Assembly (NCBI RefSeq): GCF_000332195.1
Contig: NZ_KB235922.1
Location: 1,054,001 to 1,118,000, forward strand
From: Pleurocapsa sp. PCC 7319
Lineage (GTDB): Bacteria > Cyanobacteriota > Cyanobacteriia > Cyanobacteriales > Xenococcaceae
Reading direction: 5' to 3'
DNA length: 64,000 bases
The notes beneath the pieces were generated by a model. That model saw nothing but the letters and a program-made list of their open reading frames with translations, did no database searches and was not told where the DNA came from. The position numbers were made by a program, and so were the translations under genes. Every line of letters starts with the position of its first letter. Within the stretch, counting starts at the first letter, position 1. Positions 43,610-53,787 of the stretch are shown here, in pieces.

Positions 43610-44461
43610 TCAATAAGAAATGCGTTTAGCATTACCAGCTCTTACCCATCCCTCTTGATTGCCTCCAGGAACACGAACTCTTTGCCATTGACCATCGGCA
43701 GAATTCTCCAGAATAATGATTTGCTCGTCAAAATAAACTCCCCCAACTCTTCCAGCATTAATGCTAGGTTCGGCTCTTAAGCTTAATCCCTGAGGCCAGG
43801 TGACTACAGCTCGATAGGAGTTGGCTGGTAATTCTAGCTCTTCTTCAGTGGTAGGTTCTGCTGCTAGTTTTTCTTCATCTTGAGAAGTGTCACTATCTAC
43901 TGATTCGTCTTCAGAAATACGTTTAGTATTACCTGCTTTTACCCATCCCTCTTGGTTGCTCCCAGGAACACGAACTTTTTGCCATTGACCATCGGCAGAA
44001 TCCTCAAGAATAATGATTTGATCGTCAAAATAAACCCCCCCAACTCTTCCAGCATTATTACTGGGTTCAGCTCTTAAACTCAATCCTTGAGGCCAGGTGA
44101 CTACAGCTCGATAGGCATTAGGTGGCAGTTCTGGTTCCGATACTACTTCTGCCGCCTCATCTTGTTTTTCCTCTTCTAAAGTAGCTGAGGTTGATTTTTC
44201 TGCCAGTTTGGCTTCATCCTTAGCGATCGCAGTATCTAAAGATTCTTCAGTTATTGCTGACGAATCTGATGTATTTAATTCTAGCTCTTCTGATGATGGC
44301 GACTTGGAAAAAACTGGTTTCTCGGGTAAAGTCGACATTTTCCGATAGTATAAAAAAATTGCGCCGGCTGAAAATCCTACAATTAATGCTATACCAAGGA
44401 GAAAGCCTAAGATAAACTGTACAGTTGTTGATAAACGTCTGAGAAAAATAGGTTTAGTCAT
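43610..44461 (-). CDS. Membrane-anchored protein with two bacterial SH3 domains
   Basis: Protein of 283 residues. One membrane helix (TVQFILGFLLGIALIVGFSAGAIFLYY, about 11-37) anchors an acidic, low-complexity stretch (40-110). Two SH3b domains follow (about 113-180 and 212-283). The domains are near copies: both contain YRAVVTWPQGLSLRAEPS, AGRVGGVYFD, and a GWV(K/R)AGN(T/A)KRIS end, with about ten differences, so the second arose by recent tandem duplication. SH3b domains in bacteria often bind peptidoglycan. The gene starts two bases after the stop of ycf46, so they form one operon. Confidence 0.82.
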   Translation of the reverse strand: MTKPIFLRRLSTTVQFILGFLLGIALIVGFSAGAIFLYYRKMSTLPEKPVFSKSPSSEELELNTSDSSAITEESLDTAIAKDEAKLAEKSTSATLEEEKQDEAAEVVSEPELPPNAYRAVVTWPQGLSLRAEPSNNAGRVGGVYFDDQIIILEDSADGQWQKVRVPGSNQEGWVKAGNTKRISEDESVDSDTSQDEEKLAAEPTTEEELELPANSYRAVVTWPQGLSLRAEPSINAGRVGGVYFDEQIIILENSADGQWQRVRVPGGNQEGWVRAGNAKRISY

Positions 44462-44463
44462 CT

Positions 44464-45978
44464 TTAGCGAAGTTGACTTTGAATGCGATCACTTAAATCA
44501 TTATTTTTAGAAGCAAGACGAGCTTTTCCTGCTGCTACCCATTGTTGCAAAAATTGAATTTGCTCTTGAGCAGTTTTTGCTAGAGGGACAATCTGACTAG
44601 CCGCCTCTAGGATATCATCTGTGGTGAAGTCACGATTTTGACTAAAGCCAATGTGCATTGCTTCAATTATAGTTTGCTCGATTTCTGCTCCAGAGAAGTC
44701 TGGTGCTTCATATGCTAACCGTTGAATATCATAATTGCCCAGGTTATGGGGGCGTAATTTGGCTAAGTGAACCTTAAAAATTGCTTCTCGTTCTTCCTGA
44801 TTGGGTAAACCTACAAAAAAGATTTCATCAAATCGTCCTTTACGCAGCATCTCTGGAGGTAGCATCCGGATATTATTAGCAGTAGCCACGACAAATACAG
44901 GGGATTTTTTCTCAGCCAACCAGGTGATAAACGTTCCAAAAACTCGGCTAGTGGTACCAGAATCTCCTTTGCCATCTAATCCTGCAAAGCCTTTATCGAT
45001 TTCATCTATCCAAAGGATGCAGGGTGCAAGAGCTTCTGCCAATTCAATTGTCTGACGAGTCCTAGATTCTGATTCCCCAACTAGTCCAGCGAATAAACGT
45101 CCTACATCTAAACGCAATAAGGGTAAATGCCAATGGTGAGCGATCGCTTTGGCTGTGAGAGATTTTCCTGTTCCCTGAATCCCCACTAGTAATAGTCCTC
45201 GTGGATTGGGTAAGCCATAAGCTCTGGCTTGTTCACTAAATGCCCCTCCTCGACGGAGTAACCAACTTTTGAGGTTATCTAGACCGCCGATATCAGAAAT
45301 TTGTTCTGTGGCGGGATAAAAGTCAAGAATTTGTGTTTGGCGAATTGACTGACGTTTTTCTTCTAGAATTAATTCCACATCTTCTGCTTCTAGTTTTCCA
45401 TGACTGGCGATCGCTCTAGTCAAAACTCGTCTAATTCTTTCTAAGGATAGCCCTTGTGCTGCTCTTACTAATTCATCAAGTAGTGTGTTTGATAGACTTT
45501 GCCCAGGAGCAGTAACTAAGCGTTCAATTTCAGTTTTTATTTCTGGTGCAGTAGGCAAAGGAAAATCGACGACAGTAATAACTTCAGTTAAGTCATCGGG
45601 GATTTGGACTTGAGGAGCTATGACAACAATGTTCTTTGGTTGAGATTTCAAAATTCGTGCCAAATTTCTTAATTCACGAGAGACTGCAATATCTTCCAAA
45701 AAACGCTGAAAATCTCGCAGAATAAAAACTCCCCCAGCCTTAGCTGGCATTCTGCTAACAAATTCTAATGCCTGTAAAGGATTGCGCTTACCAAAACCTG
45801 CATGATTAGGATTTTCTTGATAGCCATTAACAAAATCCCAAACATAAACATTACGATTACCCAATTTTTTGGTTGAATTGGCGATCGCCAGTTCAACTCT
45901 TTCCTCTTCGGCAGTTGGTATATAAATTAAGGGATAACAGGCACGTAACAGGAGAGCAAACTCTTCGTAGAAGTTCAT
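44464..45978 (-). CDS. ycf46: Ycf46-like AAA ATPase
   Basis: Homologue of the plastid-encoded Ycf46, a AAA+ ATPase (504 residues) found in cyanobacteria and algal plastids. An N-terminal degenerate AAA-like half (LLLRACYPLIYIPTAEEERV) precedes the active module: Walker A GIQGTGKS (266-273), Walker B CILWIDEID (320-328), a sensor-1 ATANN and arginine-finger region RKGRFDEIF. In Synechocystis the homologue Slr0374 has been linked to inorganic-carbon use; this is family knowledge and not visible here. It is followed at once by the SH3 protein gene. It is divergent from moaA. Confidence 0.9.
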   Translation of the reverse strand: MNFYEEFALLLRACYPLIYIPTAEEERVELAIANSTKKLGNRNVYVWDFVNGYQENPNHAGFGKRNPLQALEFVSRMPAKAGGVFILRDFQRFLEDIAVSRELRNLARILKSQPKNIVVIAPQVQIPDDLTEVITVVDFPLPTAPEIKTEIERLVTAPGQSLSNTLLDELVRAAQGLSLERIRRVLTRAIASHGKLEAEDVELILEEKRQSIRQTQILDFYPATEQISDIGGLDNLKSWLLRRGGAFSEQARAYGLPNPRGLLLVGIQGTGKSLTAKAIAHHWHLPLLRLDVGRLFAGLVGESESRTRQTIELAEALAPCILWIDEIDKGFAGLDGKGDSGTTSRVFGTFITWLAEKKSPVFVVATANNIRMLPPEMLRKGRFDEIFFVGLPNQEEREAIFKVHLAKLRPHNLGNYDIQRLAYEAPDFSGAEIEQTIIEAMHIGFSQNRDFTTDDILEAASQIVPLAKTAQEQIQFLQQWVAAGKARLASKNNDLSDRIQSQLR

Positions 45979-46070
45979 TATTAGAAGATATTATTGCTGG
46001 TTTTTAAAAATTTATCTTATTCTTAATATACGCCTGATGTAAATTACCTGCTTTCAGATTTATTTATTTT

Positions 46071-46105
46071 AGCTTTTAGCTTTTAGCTTTTAGCTCTCAG
46101 CTCTC
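46071..46105. repeat. Tandem AGCTNNN heptads, five units
   Basis: Three exact AGCTTTT followed by two exact AGCTCTC units, in the divergent gap between ycf46 and moaA, 99 bp before the moaA start. Confidence 0.75.
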
Positions 46106-46203
46106 TGGAAACTAAATATTTACAGCGATTTATGTATTTAATTAATGACGATAGCAAACAAATTTAATCACTTAACTTAACATTTAGTTTATATCGATAT
46201 TTA

Positions 46204-47193
46204 ATGCCGAAAATTGACTATCTACGCATCAGTTTAATAGATAAATGTAACTTTCGTTGCCAGTACTGTATGCCAGAAGGTTCGGAACTTAATTATGTTC
46301 TCAATCAAGAGTTATTGACGAATGCAGAGATTTTATCACTGGTGCAAGATGTATTTATTCCTTTAGGCTTTACTAAGTTTCGTCTGACTGGAGGCGAGCC
46401 TTTGTTACGCCCTGGAGTGGTCGAACTAGTCAGAGATCTTGCCCAATTGCCCCAAACTGAAGATCTGGCTATGACTACCAATGCCTTTTTATTAGCCAAG
46501 ATGGCACAACCACTTTATGATGCCGGACTAAAGCGAATTAACATTAGTCTTGATTCCTTGAATCCACTAACATTCGATCAAATTATTGGTAATCGTGGCA
46601 AGAGTCGTTGGCAACAAACCTGGTCAGGAATATTAGCCGCTCATCGTGTCGGATTCGATCCCTTAAAGTTAAATGTAGTGGTAATTCCAGGCATTAATGA
46701 TACTGAAGTGTTGGATTTAGCAGCCCTAAGTATCGAACGTTCTTGGCATATCCGTTTTATTGAGTTTATGCCGATCGGCAATCCAGATTTATTTGGCAAG
46801 AAAGCCTGGATTGATTCTGAAGAGTTACGACACTCAATTCGCCAAAAATGGGGTCTGATGGAATCTGGTGTCAGAGGAAATGGTCCAGCGGATGTATTCC
46901 AAATTCCTCACGCGAAAGGTACTCTAGGCTTTATATCTCAAATGTCAGAATGCTTTTGCGATCGCTGTAACCGAGTTAGATTGTCAGCAGATGGTTGGCT
47001 ACGTCCTTGCCTACTTAACGAAACTGGTCAGATTGACCTAAAAACCGCCTTGCGTAATGGGGTAGATCCTATTGATTTACAAGCACAAATTAACCAGCTA
47101 TTGTTACTCAAACCTGAAATTAACTTTAAAGAGAGGGACTCTGGTACTGAAAAGGGAATCTATACTCGTACCATGTCCCAAATTGGCGGATGA
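46204..47193 (+). CDS. moaA: GTP 3',8-cyclase MoaA
   Basis: Radical-SAM enzyme that starts molybdenum cofactor synthesis by cyclising GTP to 3',8-cH2GTP. The N-terminal [4Fe-4S] SAM cluster is C15, C19, C22 in [12 protein letters not shown]. The C-terminal [4Fe-4S] cluster that binds GTP is C252, C255 and C269, with the arginine-rich [14 protein letters not shown]. The last two residues are the conserved GG needed for activity. Length (329) is normal. No other moa gene is adjacent. A heptad repeat array lies in its upstream region. Confidence 0.95.
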   Translation: MPKIDYLRISLIDKCNFRCQYCMPEGSELNYVLNQELLTNAEILSLVQDVFIPLGFTKFRLTGGEPLLRPGVVELVRDLAQLPQTEDLAMTTNAFLLAKMAQPLYDAGLKRINISLDSLNPLTFDQIIGNRGKSRWQQTWSGILAAHRVGFDPLKLNVVVIPGINDTEVLDLAALSIERSWHIRFIEFMPIGNPDLFGKKAWIDSEELRHSIRQKWGLMESGVRGNGPADVFQIPHAKGTLGFISQMSECFCDRCNRVRLSADGWLRPCLLNETGQIDLKTALRNGVDPIDLQAQINQLLLLKPEINFKERDSGTEKGIYTRTMSQIGG

Positions 47194-47233
47194 TTTCAAG
47201 GAAGAAGAATGAGGTGTTAATTCCGTTTACTAA

Positions 47234-47261
47234 AGCTTAGAGCTTAAAGCTTAAAGCTATC
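47234..47261. repeat. Tandem AGCTNNN heptads, four units
   Basis: AGCTTAG, AGCTTAA, AGCTTAA and AGCTATC between the convergent moaA and rpsD genes. Confidence 0.65.
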
Positions 47262-47300
47262 CAATAGCAGATCGGCAACGAAACAAACCCAAGATACAAA

Positions 47301-47909
47301 TTACGCCATACGAGAATAATACTCAACTACTAGTAGTTCATTGACCTGCAAAGCAACCCATTCTCGCTCAATTACGTTGTTAACCTTACCTGTAAAAGTA
47401 TTTTTGTCAAATTCTAGGTGACTAGGTAGATTAGCTAAACCAGGATATTCCATATTAGTTTCTACCAATTTACGAGAGCGATCGCGATCTCTAACTTTGA
47501 TCACATCTCCAGGACGACACTGATAGCTAGCAATATTAACAACACGATCATTTACTAGAATGTGTCCATGATTTACTAGTTGACGTGCAGCAGGAATAGT
47601 ACCAGCCATACCCATACGGAAGATGGTATTATCCAAGCGCATTTCTAGCAGTTCTAATAATGTCTGTCCCGTAGAACCAGCTACTCGACGAGCCTTACGA
47701 ACATAGCGAATGAGCTGTTTTTCAGTAACTCCATAATTGAAACGGAGTTTTTGCTTTTCTTCTAAACGAATAGCATATTCGGAACGTTTACGACGGTTTT
47801 GACCATGCTGTCCTGGTGGATATGCCTTACGAGGGCTTTTTCTACTTAAACCTGGAAGTTCCCCTAAACGGCGAACGATCCGCAAGCGCGGACCTCTATA
47901 GCGAGACAT
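47301..47909 (-). CDS. rpsD: 30S ribosomal protein S4
   Basis: Primary 16S rRNA-binding protein of the small subunit. The 202 residues begin [20 protein letters not shown], the cyanobacterial/plastid form, and include the S4 RNA-binding domain ([29 protein letters not shown]). AAGGAG stands eight bases before the ATG. It is transcribed alone, as usual in cyanobacteria, where rpsD is not part of the large ribosomal operon. Confidence 0.97.
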   Translation of the reverse strand: MSRYRGPRLRIVRRLGELPGLSRKSPRKAYPPGQHGQNRRKRSEYAIRLEEKQKLRFNYGVTEKQLIRYVRKARRVAGSTGQTLLELLEMRLDNTIFRMGMAGTIPAARQLVNHGHILVNDRVVNIASYQCRPGDVIKVRDRDRSRKLVETNMEYPGLANLPSHLEFDKNTFTGKVNNVIEREWVALQVNELLVVEYYSRMA

Positions 47910-47976
47910 ATATTATTTCTCCTTCGGATGTTTACAGTTACAAAATAGTCCCAAATATTCAATTATACATTAAAAT

Positions 47977-49509
47977 TTAGCGACGCACTGTAAGAATGTA
48001 TCTACCTTTACCCCCTTCGTCATAGGCATTAACAATTACGTTATAAATGCCATTTTCGGGGATGATTACCCTAATGCGAGCATTACTATTGTCTTCGCTA
48101 ATATCATCGTTCTGCTCAATAATATTTCCTTGATCGTCAATTAAAGCGACAAAGGCATCAAACTCATCACTTTCTAAATAAATGATAAAGGAGTCTCCTG
48201 CTTTTCCTTCTAAAGGATAAGAATCATAAAAACTCCCATCGTCCTCAATTATGCGATCGCCTTCCTCTAAAGAACCTCGTTCGACATTTTCTAGTAAACG
48301 TGAACTATCAGAGGCAGTAGCTACTTGTTCTTCTGAATTATCTGTTTCTTCTGAATTATCTGTTCCAGCTTCAAACATCTCAATATCTTCTGGATCTTGA
48401 TTATTAGCTGATTCTAATTCTTCTTCTTTGTCTAATTCTTCCTCTGAATCCTCTTCTAAATCTAGATCTGGATTATTTATTGCTTCTAGTTCCTCTGGCT
48501 CCAATTCTTCCTCTACTAAGGATTCTTCATCATCATTGTTATCAATGTTGTCTGCCTCTTCTTCTACCAGCTCTTCATTAGCTTCTGCTAATTCTTCTTG
48601 TTCCTCAATGTCAGCTTGAGAGATTTCAATTTCTTCTTCTGGAGCAGACTCTTCAGATTCCGAAGTTGATGGGATTACATCGGGAAGATCACCAGGAGTC
48701 GAGGGTACCTGTGGTAATGGTGGTTTAGGTAGAACAGGAGTTTCTGCTACTTTGTCATTGTCATTTGAAGGATCTGTTATTGGAGCAGCTGGCGAATCTG
48801 GATTGACCTCCCTTACTGTTGTTTCGGGTTTATTGGCAGTAGTTGTATTTGACGTTGTTTCTACGTTTGATTGTGGTTCGACCTTAGCAACATCGGTTGC
48901 TGAATCGGAATAGGCGATCGCACATACCTTGGTGTATCTAGGATCTGGTTTACAGACGACTCCCGTATTCTCTAAATCTGGACTTAAAAGACTGTTACGG
49001 CGACGGCGATCAGGAAATAGTTCGTCTACTACCAGACTCATCACGATTCCCTTAGCTGTAACTCTACCGTAGCTAATATTCTGAATATTGTTAGCAGTAG
49101 CAAAATTTTCTAGTTGATTATTCGCCGTGGCTAAAATTTGCTCGGAGGTATCTAGAGGAGATAAGGGCTGTTGATTTTTTAAAATTGCGATCGCTTCTTC
49201 TAAAGCCTTCAATCCTCTATTAGTTCTAATCGGCTTTTCTCCAGGTAATTTGAGCCAGACACCATCATAGTATTGCCGTTGTTCTTGCAACCATTGAGCA
49301 TAACCTTGAGGGTCAGTTCTAACTCGGTTAATCTCGGATAGTATTGCAGGCTCTAGTTCGGTTTGGTCAGTATTATCCTCTTGTCTATTTGTCTGCTGTG
49401 CTGCTAAGTTTTGGACACTCACACGAGGATTTGGAATACCTAAAAATAAACAATTAATGATTAAACTAAAAATGCAGAGCTTAAAACTGGGTATATACAC
49501 TTTGATCAT
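47977..49509 (-). CDS. Secreted CAP-domain protein with acidic linker and PPC domain
   Basis: Protein of 510 residues with an N-terminal hydrophobic signal (FKLCIFSLIINCLFLGI, 9-25). Residues about 50-205 form a CAP (SCP/PR1-like) domain (EPAILSEINRVRTDPQGYAQWL). A proline-rich part (about 210-285) is followed by an extremely Glu/Asp-rich linker (about 286-400). The last 95 residues are a bacterial pre-peptidase C-terminal (PPC) domain (LEEGDRIIEDDGSFYDSYPLEGKAGDSFIIYLES...RYILTVRR). Export across the cytoplasmic membrane is expected. CAP domains in bacteria have no single function. It lies between rpsD and rpoC2. Confidence 0.82.
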   Translation of the reverse strand: MIKVYIPSFKLCIFSLIINCLFLGIPNPRVSVQNLAAQQTNRQEDNTDQTELEPAILSEINRVRTDPQGYAQWLQEQRQYYDGVWLKLPGEKPIRTNRGLKALEEAIAILKNQQPLSPLDTSEQILATANNQLENFATANNIQNISYGRVTAKGIVMSLVVDELFPDRRRRNSLLSPDLENTGVVCKPDPRYTKVCAIAYSDSATDVAKVEPQSNVETTSNTTTANKPETTVREVNPDSPAAPITDPSNDNDKVAETPVLPKPPLPQVPSTPGDLPDVIPSTSESEESAPEEEIEISQADIEEQEELAEANEELVEEEADNIDNNDDEESLVEEELEPEELEAINNPDLDLEEDSEEELDKEEELESANNQDPEDIEMFEAGTDNSEETDNSEEQVATASDSSRLLENVERGSLEEGDRIIEDDGSFYDSYPLEGKAGDSFIIYLESDEFDAFVALIDDQGNIIEQNDDISEDNSNARIRVIIPENGIYNVIVNAYDEGGKGRYILTVRR

Positions 49510-49798
49510 CTCAGTTTCGTATATTATATAACGTCAAAAAGCGATTGCAAATATCCCCACAAAAGCCTTTTCTTGCATTTGGTCAGAACAACAATTTCCA
49601 GTATTTTTCACTTCATACTTTCTGGTTCATCAATAATTTAAGCAACCACTTCCTTATTGTAAATAAACTTACAAAAAAAAACGATTCAATGAAGCTTGAA
49701 AGATCTCTCTCAATTATCACCGTATCGCTTTTAACTATTAATTCTAAGAGCCAAAACTGATGGCTTAGATTTTAGTATTTACCTGATTGGCATTTTAA

Positions 49799-52700
49799 TT
49801 AACCTTCTGGCTCAATTGCCGAAGGATCTAGACCCGTATAAGCTCTTGCTGTCTTATCATCTAAAATGACATTTTCGTCGTCACTCAGATTTTTATAAGA
49901 ACGGCGGGGAGTTTCATCTGGGCTAGCGTTAATGTCTTCTCCCAAGCGATAAGATTCAAAATCGCCACCATAGCCATATACTGCATTACTTCGTAGAGAA
50001 GAATCCATATCACCACGGACGTTCATTGGTTCATCATGGGTATTAAAACCACTACCGGCAGGAATCAGACGACCAATAATGACATTTTCTTTGAGTCCTC
50101 TCAGCCAGTCCGATTTACCTTCAATTGCTGCCTCAGTTAAAACTCTAGTAGTTTCCTGGAAGGAAGCCGCTGAAATAAAGCTATCGGTATTCAAGGATGC
50201 CTTAGTAATTCCTAACAGTACAGGAGTATATTGAGCCGGAGCACCTCCAGTAATAGACATAGCTTCGTTAACCTGTTCAATTTGACGTAACTCCAACAGT
50301 TCTCCCGGCAGAATGATAGTATCCCCCCCATCATCAACTCTAACTTTAGCAGTCATTTGTCTGACGATTACTTCAATGTGCTTATCAGAGATATCAATTC
50401 CCTGACTTTGGTAAACAGACTGTACCTGGCGAACTAAGAATAACTGGGCTTTTTGTAAGCCAATTAGAGATGCTTCATAACATCCTTTTTCAGGTAAGTG
50501 ATAATTAAAGTAGGTCTCCAAAATCTCATGAGGATTAGCAGGTCCATCGGTTAGTGGTTCTCCTGCTTCTACGACCTGTCCATCACTAACGATGGCATTT
50601 TGCCCTGGTTTAATGGGATAGTCGCTAACTACTCCATCGTCTTCAATAATTTTGATATCTACAGTCTCGTTTTCTTCGTAGACGACTTGACAAACTCCAG
50701 AGCTGCGACTGAGAACACAAGCTTCCTTGGGTTTACGAGCTTCCAACAGTTCTTCAATACGTGGTAAACCTTGAATAATATCCCCTGTTTTAGAACGTTC
50801 AAATACTAGTAGAACCAAATTGTCACCACGCTGTACTAAGTCACCATGATCGATATGCAGTACTGCCCCTTGAGATACACGGTAAGGTCTTGTATGACGC
50901 AGAATTATCCTGGTTTTGCCTTCGGCTTTTTCGGTTATCTCAACAACCCGTCCTGATTGTTCTGTCCTGACTCCTGGAGCAATTTCACTACCAGATACAA
51001 GCAAATCTCCTTCTTTACAGTTGCAATCATTTTGGGCAACATCCAACTCATGAGTAATCAGATCGCTATCACGCACTACTAGGATACGACGAATAGCTTC
51101 AGAACCTTCTTGAATCCCCTGTACTTCTCCAGAAGATTTACATTGAATTTCAGTACGAGCAATAGTTGCACCTTTGGTAATTTCCTGACCATCTTTTACC
51201 AAAACTCTAGTTTGAATCTGTCCACTATGAGGATCGACATCGGTATCCCTTCTTAATACCAAAGATTCCAAAATTACCATCTGCAATCTTTTAGTATCAG
51301 AGTCATCGTCATCTGGTTGTAATTCGATGTCAGCACTTAGATTAGCAATTACATCTGATTCTTCGGTAGTATCGATTTCTAAGACTAATTGAGTACTTAG
51401 CAGAGATAGACTACTGACAGATTTAACTCGCTCTCCATCTTTATAAAATATTCTCTGTACAGAGCGTAATTCAATTTGACGACCATCATCTTGATTAATC
51501 GAAGCTTGAGAAGGAATTGAAGGTTCGTCTGCCACTTCAAACTCTTTGACTGGTCGTAAGATCAGAGCTGGTCCTTCAGTAGTTTCTACTACCTCTCCGT
51601 ATCTCAGTTCTTCTACTGTTACTCCAGGCAGAACTTCTGTTCCTGGTTGAATTAGCTGTTCATGCCAATCACTCTTAGGATCATCTAGTTGGTGAATTTC
51701 TCCTGGTTTAATAATAATTTCCCGTAGAATGTCATTCTTTTGGACTACTTCGGCAATCCCCGAAGATTGACAGAATACGTCTTTAACAACCTCAGCACCG
51801 GCCTCTACATACTCTCCATCTTCAACGATCAAAAGTGATATATCTTTATTGACTTCATGGCTTTCTTCAGGAATCCACAGCAAAGAACCGCCTTTCTCAA
51901 TTTCATAACCTTGTTTACGATTACCTTTACCAATGGTCAGACCGCCATATTTAATAATTCCGCCCGTTTCTGTGCGATAGCGATCATCGATTAACTCCGC
52001 AACAATTTGATTGTTTTGGACTTTTGTGCCAGGGGTAGCTTTAAGCAAGAACTTACGATTATCGGCAGTATAAATAATATATTGTTCGCGACCACCATCA
52101 CTTTCAATTCTAACTTTGGCTTGGTCAAGAGATACCGAAGCGGTAACAATCTCAATCTCCCTGCTATCGGGTGACATTCTCACAACACCACCATTGGCGG
52201 CTGTTAGTCTAGTTTGCGCTAATATATCTCCTGGGTTAACTTTGTCGCCATTTTTCACGCTGGCTTCTGCACCAGGAAGTAAATTGTATACTTCCCCTGA
52301 TAAAATCCACAGTAATCCAGCTCTTTGAGCTATGCGAGTAGTATTACCCTGGCGGTCTTTTTTATCCTCAGGTATGAGATCGGCAAAGACAACTTCTCCT
52401 GCTAAGTCAGAAGTTACGTCCTTAGCTGCCTTTTCAGTTGATTTTTGAACCTTAACTTTGGCGACTTCTACTAGCAGTTGTCCTTTTTTAACTTCTTCTC
52501 CATCTTTGACGTATACCAATGAACCTGCTGTTAAAGCAGTGCTAACGGTTTTACCTTTATTGGGGATTAATTGGATATCTCCCACGGTTTCTACCTGTTC
52601 TCGTACGTCTCCGTGACGAGTCCGAATTTGACGGGTGGTTAAACCTGTACCGAACTTAACCTTACCATCTGCCTTAGCTCTGATTTGCCGAGCTACTTCT

Positions 52701-53725
52701 CCTGTAAATACACCACCAGTATGGAAGGTACGCATAGTGAGCTGAGTACCTGGTTCTCCAATAGACTGAGCAGCAATAATCCCCACTGCTTCTCCCATAT
52801 CTACCATGTGTCCGTGGGCAAGACTCCAACCGTAGCAATTTTGACAGACGGAACGAGCTGCTTCGCAAGTTAGAGGAGAACGCACCATGACTGTATCTAC
52901 GCGATCGCCTAATTCTTTGGCTAATTCACGATTGATGTGCTGGTTACGAGGAGCAATTACTTCTTTAGTTTTTTTGTCTACGACATCTTCACCTAAAACT
53001 CTACCTAAAAGACGGTCTGATAGAGGAATCAAAGTGCGATCGCCGTCTTTCATAGCACTTAAAGTGATACCTCGCTGGGTACCACAGTCTACTTCTCGCA
53101 CAATCACGTCTTGGGAAACGTCTACTAAACGACGAGTTAGATAACCAGAGTCAGCTGTACGCAAAGCTGTATCTACCAGACCTTTTCGCGCACCATAAGA
53201 CGAGATAATGTATTCAGTGACAGTTAATCCCTCACGGAAATTAGTTTTAATTGGGAGGTCAATAATTTCCCCTTGCGGATCGGCCATCAAACCACGCATA
53301 CCTACTAGCTGACGTACCTGAGACAAATTACCCCTCGCACCACTAAAAGCCATCATATAAACAGAATTTAGAGGATCAGTAGCACGAAAATTGGTTACTA
53401 CTTCATCTTTTAGGTTTTCCGAAGTGCTATTCCAGGTATCAATTACTTTTTGGAAACGTTCTACTTCGGTGATTTCACCACGAGCATATCGATCCTCAGT
53501 TTCCCTAATTTCCACTTCTGCTGCTTCCAGCAACTCAGCTTTAATTGGTGGTACTTTTAAATCATCGACGCTAATGGAAACCCCCGCTACCGTAGCATAG
53601 CGAAAGCCCATTTCCTTAAGTAAATCAGCCATGGTCGCACTGCGAGCCGAGCCATATTCGGTATAAGACAAAGTCATCAATTTTTTCAGACGACCTTTAT
53701 CAACGATGTGATTATAAAATTTCAT
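49799..53725 (-). CDS. rpoC2: RNA polymerase beta'' subunit (RpoC2)
   Basis: C-terminal half of the bacterial beta' subunit, separate in cyanobacteria and plastids; 1308 residues. The start [25 protein letters not shown] and the trigger-loop region ([60 protein letters not shown]) are typical. The second zinc site is C267-type CGTQ...CQNCYG. The large middle part (about 340-1000) is the lineage-specific insertion SI3 made of sandwich-barrel hybrid repeats. Last gene of the rpoB-rpoC1-rpoC2 operon, 62 bp after rpoC1. Confidence 0.96.
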   Translation of the reverse strand: MKFYNHIVDKGRLKKLMTLSYTEYGSARSATMADLLKEMGFRYATVAGVSISVDDLKVPPIKAELLEAAEVEIRETEDRYARGEITEVERFQKVIDTWNSTSENLKDEVVTNFRATDPLNSVYMMAFSGARGNLSQVRQLVGMRGLMADPQGEIIDLPIKTNFREGLTVTEYIISSYGARKGLVDTALRTADSGYLTRRLVDVSQDVIVREVDCGTQRGITLSAMKDGDRTLIPLSDRLLGRVLGEDVVDKKTKEVIAPRNQHINRELAKELGDRVDTVMVRSPLTCEAARSVCQNCYGWSLAHGHMVDMGEAVGIIAAQSIGEPGTQLTMRTFHTGGVFTGEVARQIRAKADGKVKFGTGLTTRQIRTRHGDVREQVETVGDIQLIPNKGKTVSTALTAGSLVYVKDGEEVKKGQLLVEVAKVKVQKSTEKAAKDVTSDLAGEVVFADLIPEDKKDRQGNTTRIAQRAGLLWILSGEVYNLLPGAEASVKNGDKVNPGDILAQTRLTAANGGVVRMSPDSREIEIVTASVSLDQAKVRIESDGGREQYIIYTADNRKFLLKATPGTKVQNNQIVAELIDDRYRTETGGIIKYGGLTIGKGNRKQGYEIEKGGSLLWIPEESHEVNKDISLLIVEDGEYVEAGAEVVKDVFCQSSGIAEVVQKNDILREIIIKPGEIHQLDDPKSDWHEQLIQPGTEVLPGVTVEELRYGEVVETTEGPALILRPVKEFEVADEPSIPSQASINQDDGRQIELRSVQRIFYKDGERVKSVSSLSLLSTQLVLEIDTTEESDVIANLSADIELQPDDDDSDTKRLQMVILESLVLRRDTDVDPHSGQIQTRVLVKDGQEITKGATIARTEIQCKSSGEVQGIQEGSEAIRRILVVRDSDLITHELDVAQNDCNCKEGDLLVSGSEIAPGVRTEQSGRVVEITEKAEGKTRIILRHTRPYRVSQGAVLHIDHGDLVQRGDNLVLLVFERSKTGDIIQGLPRIEELLEARKPKEACVLSRSSGVCQVVYEENETVDIKIIEDDGVVSDYPIKPGQNAIVSDGQVVEAGEPLTDGPANPHEILETYFNYHLPEKGCYEASLIGLQKAQLFLVRQVQSVYQSQGIDISDKHIEVIVRQMTAKVRVDDGGDTIILPGELLELRQIEQVNEAMSITGGAPAQYTPVLLGITKASLNTDSFISAASFQETTRVLTEAAIEGKSDWLRGLKENVIIGRLIPAGSGFNTHDEPMNVRGDMDSSLRSNAVYGYGGDFESYRLGEDINASPDETPRRSYKNLSDDENVILDDKTARAYTGLDPSAIEPEG

Positions 53726-53787
53726 TCTTAGTTTTTCCCGTTCCTAGCTATTAAAAGTCTCTAATCTCTCAGATTGAGCGATGTTGC

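Noticed and set aside
49545-49760. 71-residue frame between the CAP-PPC and rpoC2 genes
   Set aside because: Non-ATG start, no ribosome-binding site, AT-rich composition and no recognisable domain.
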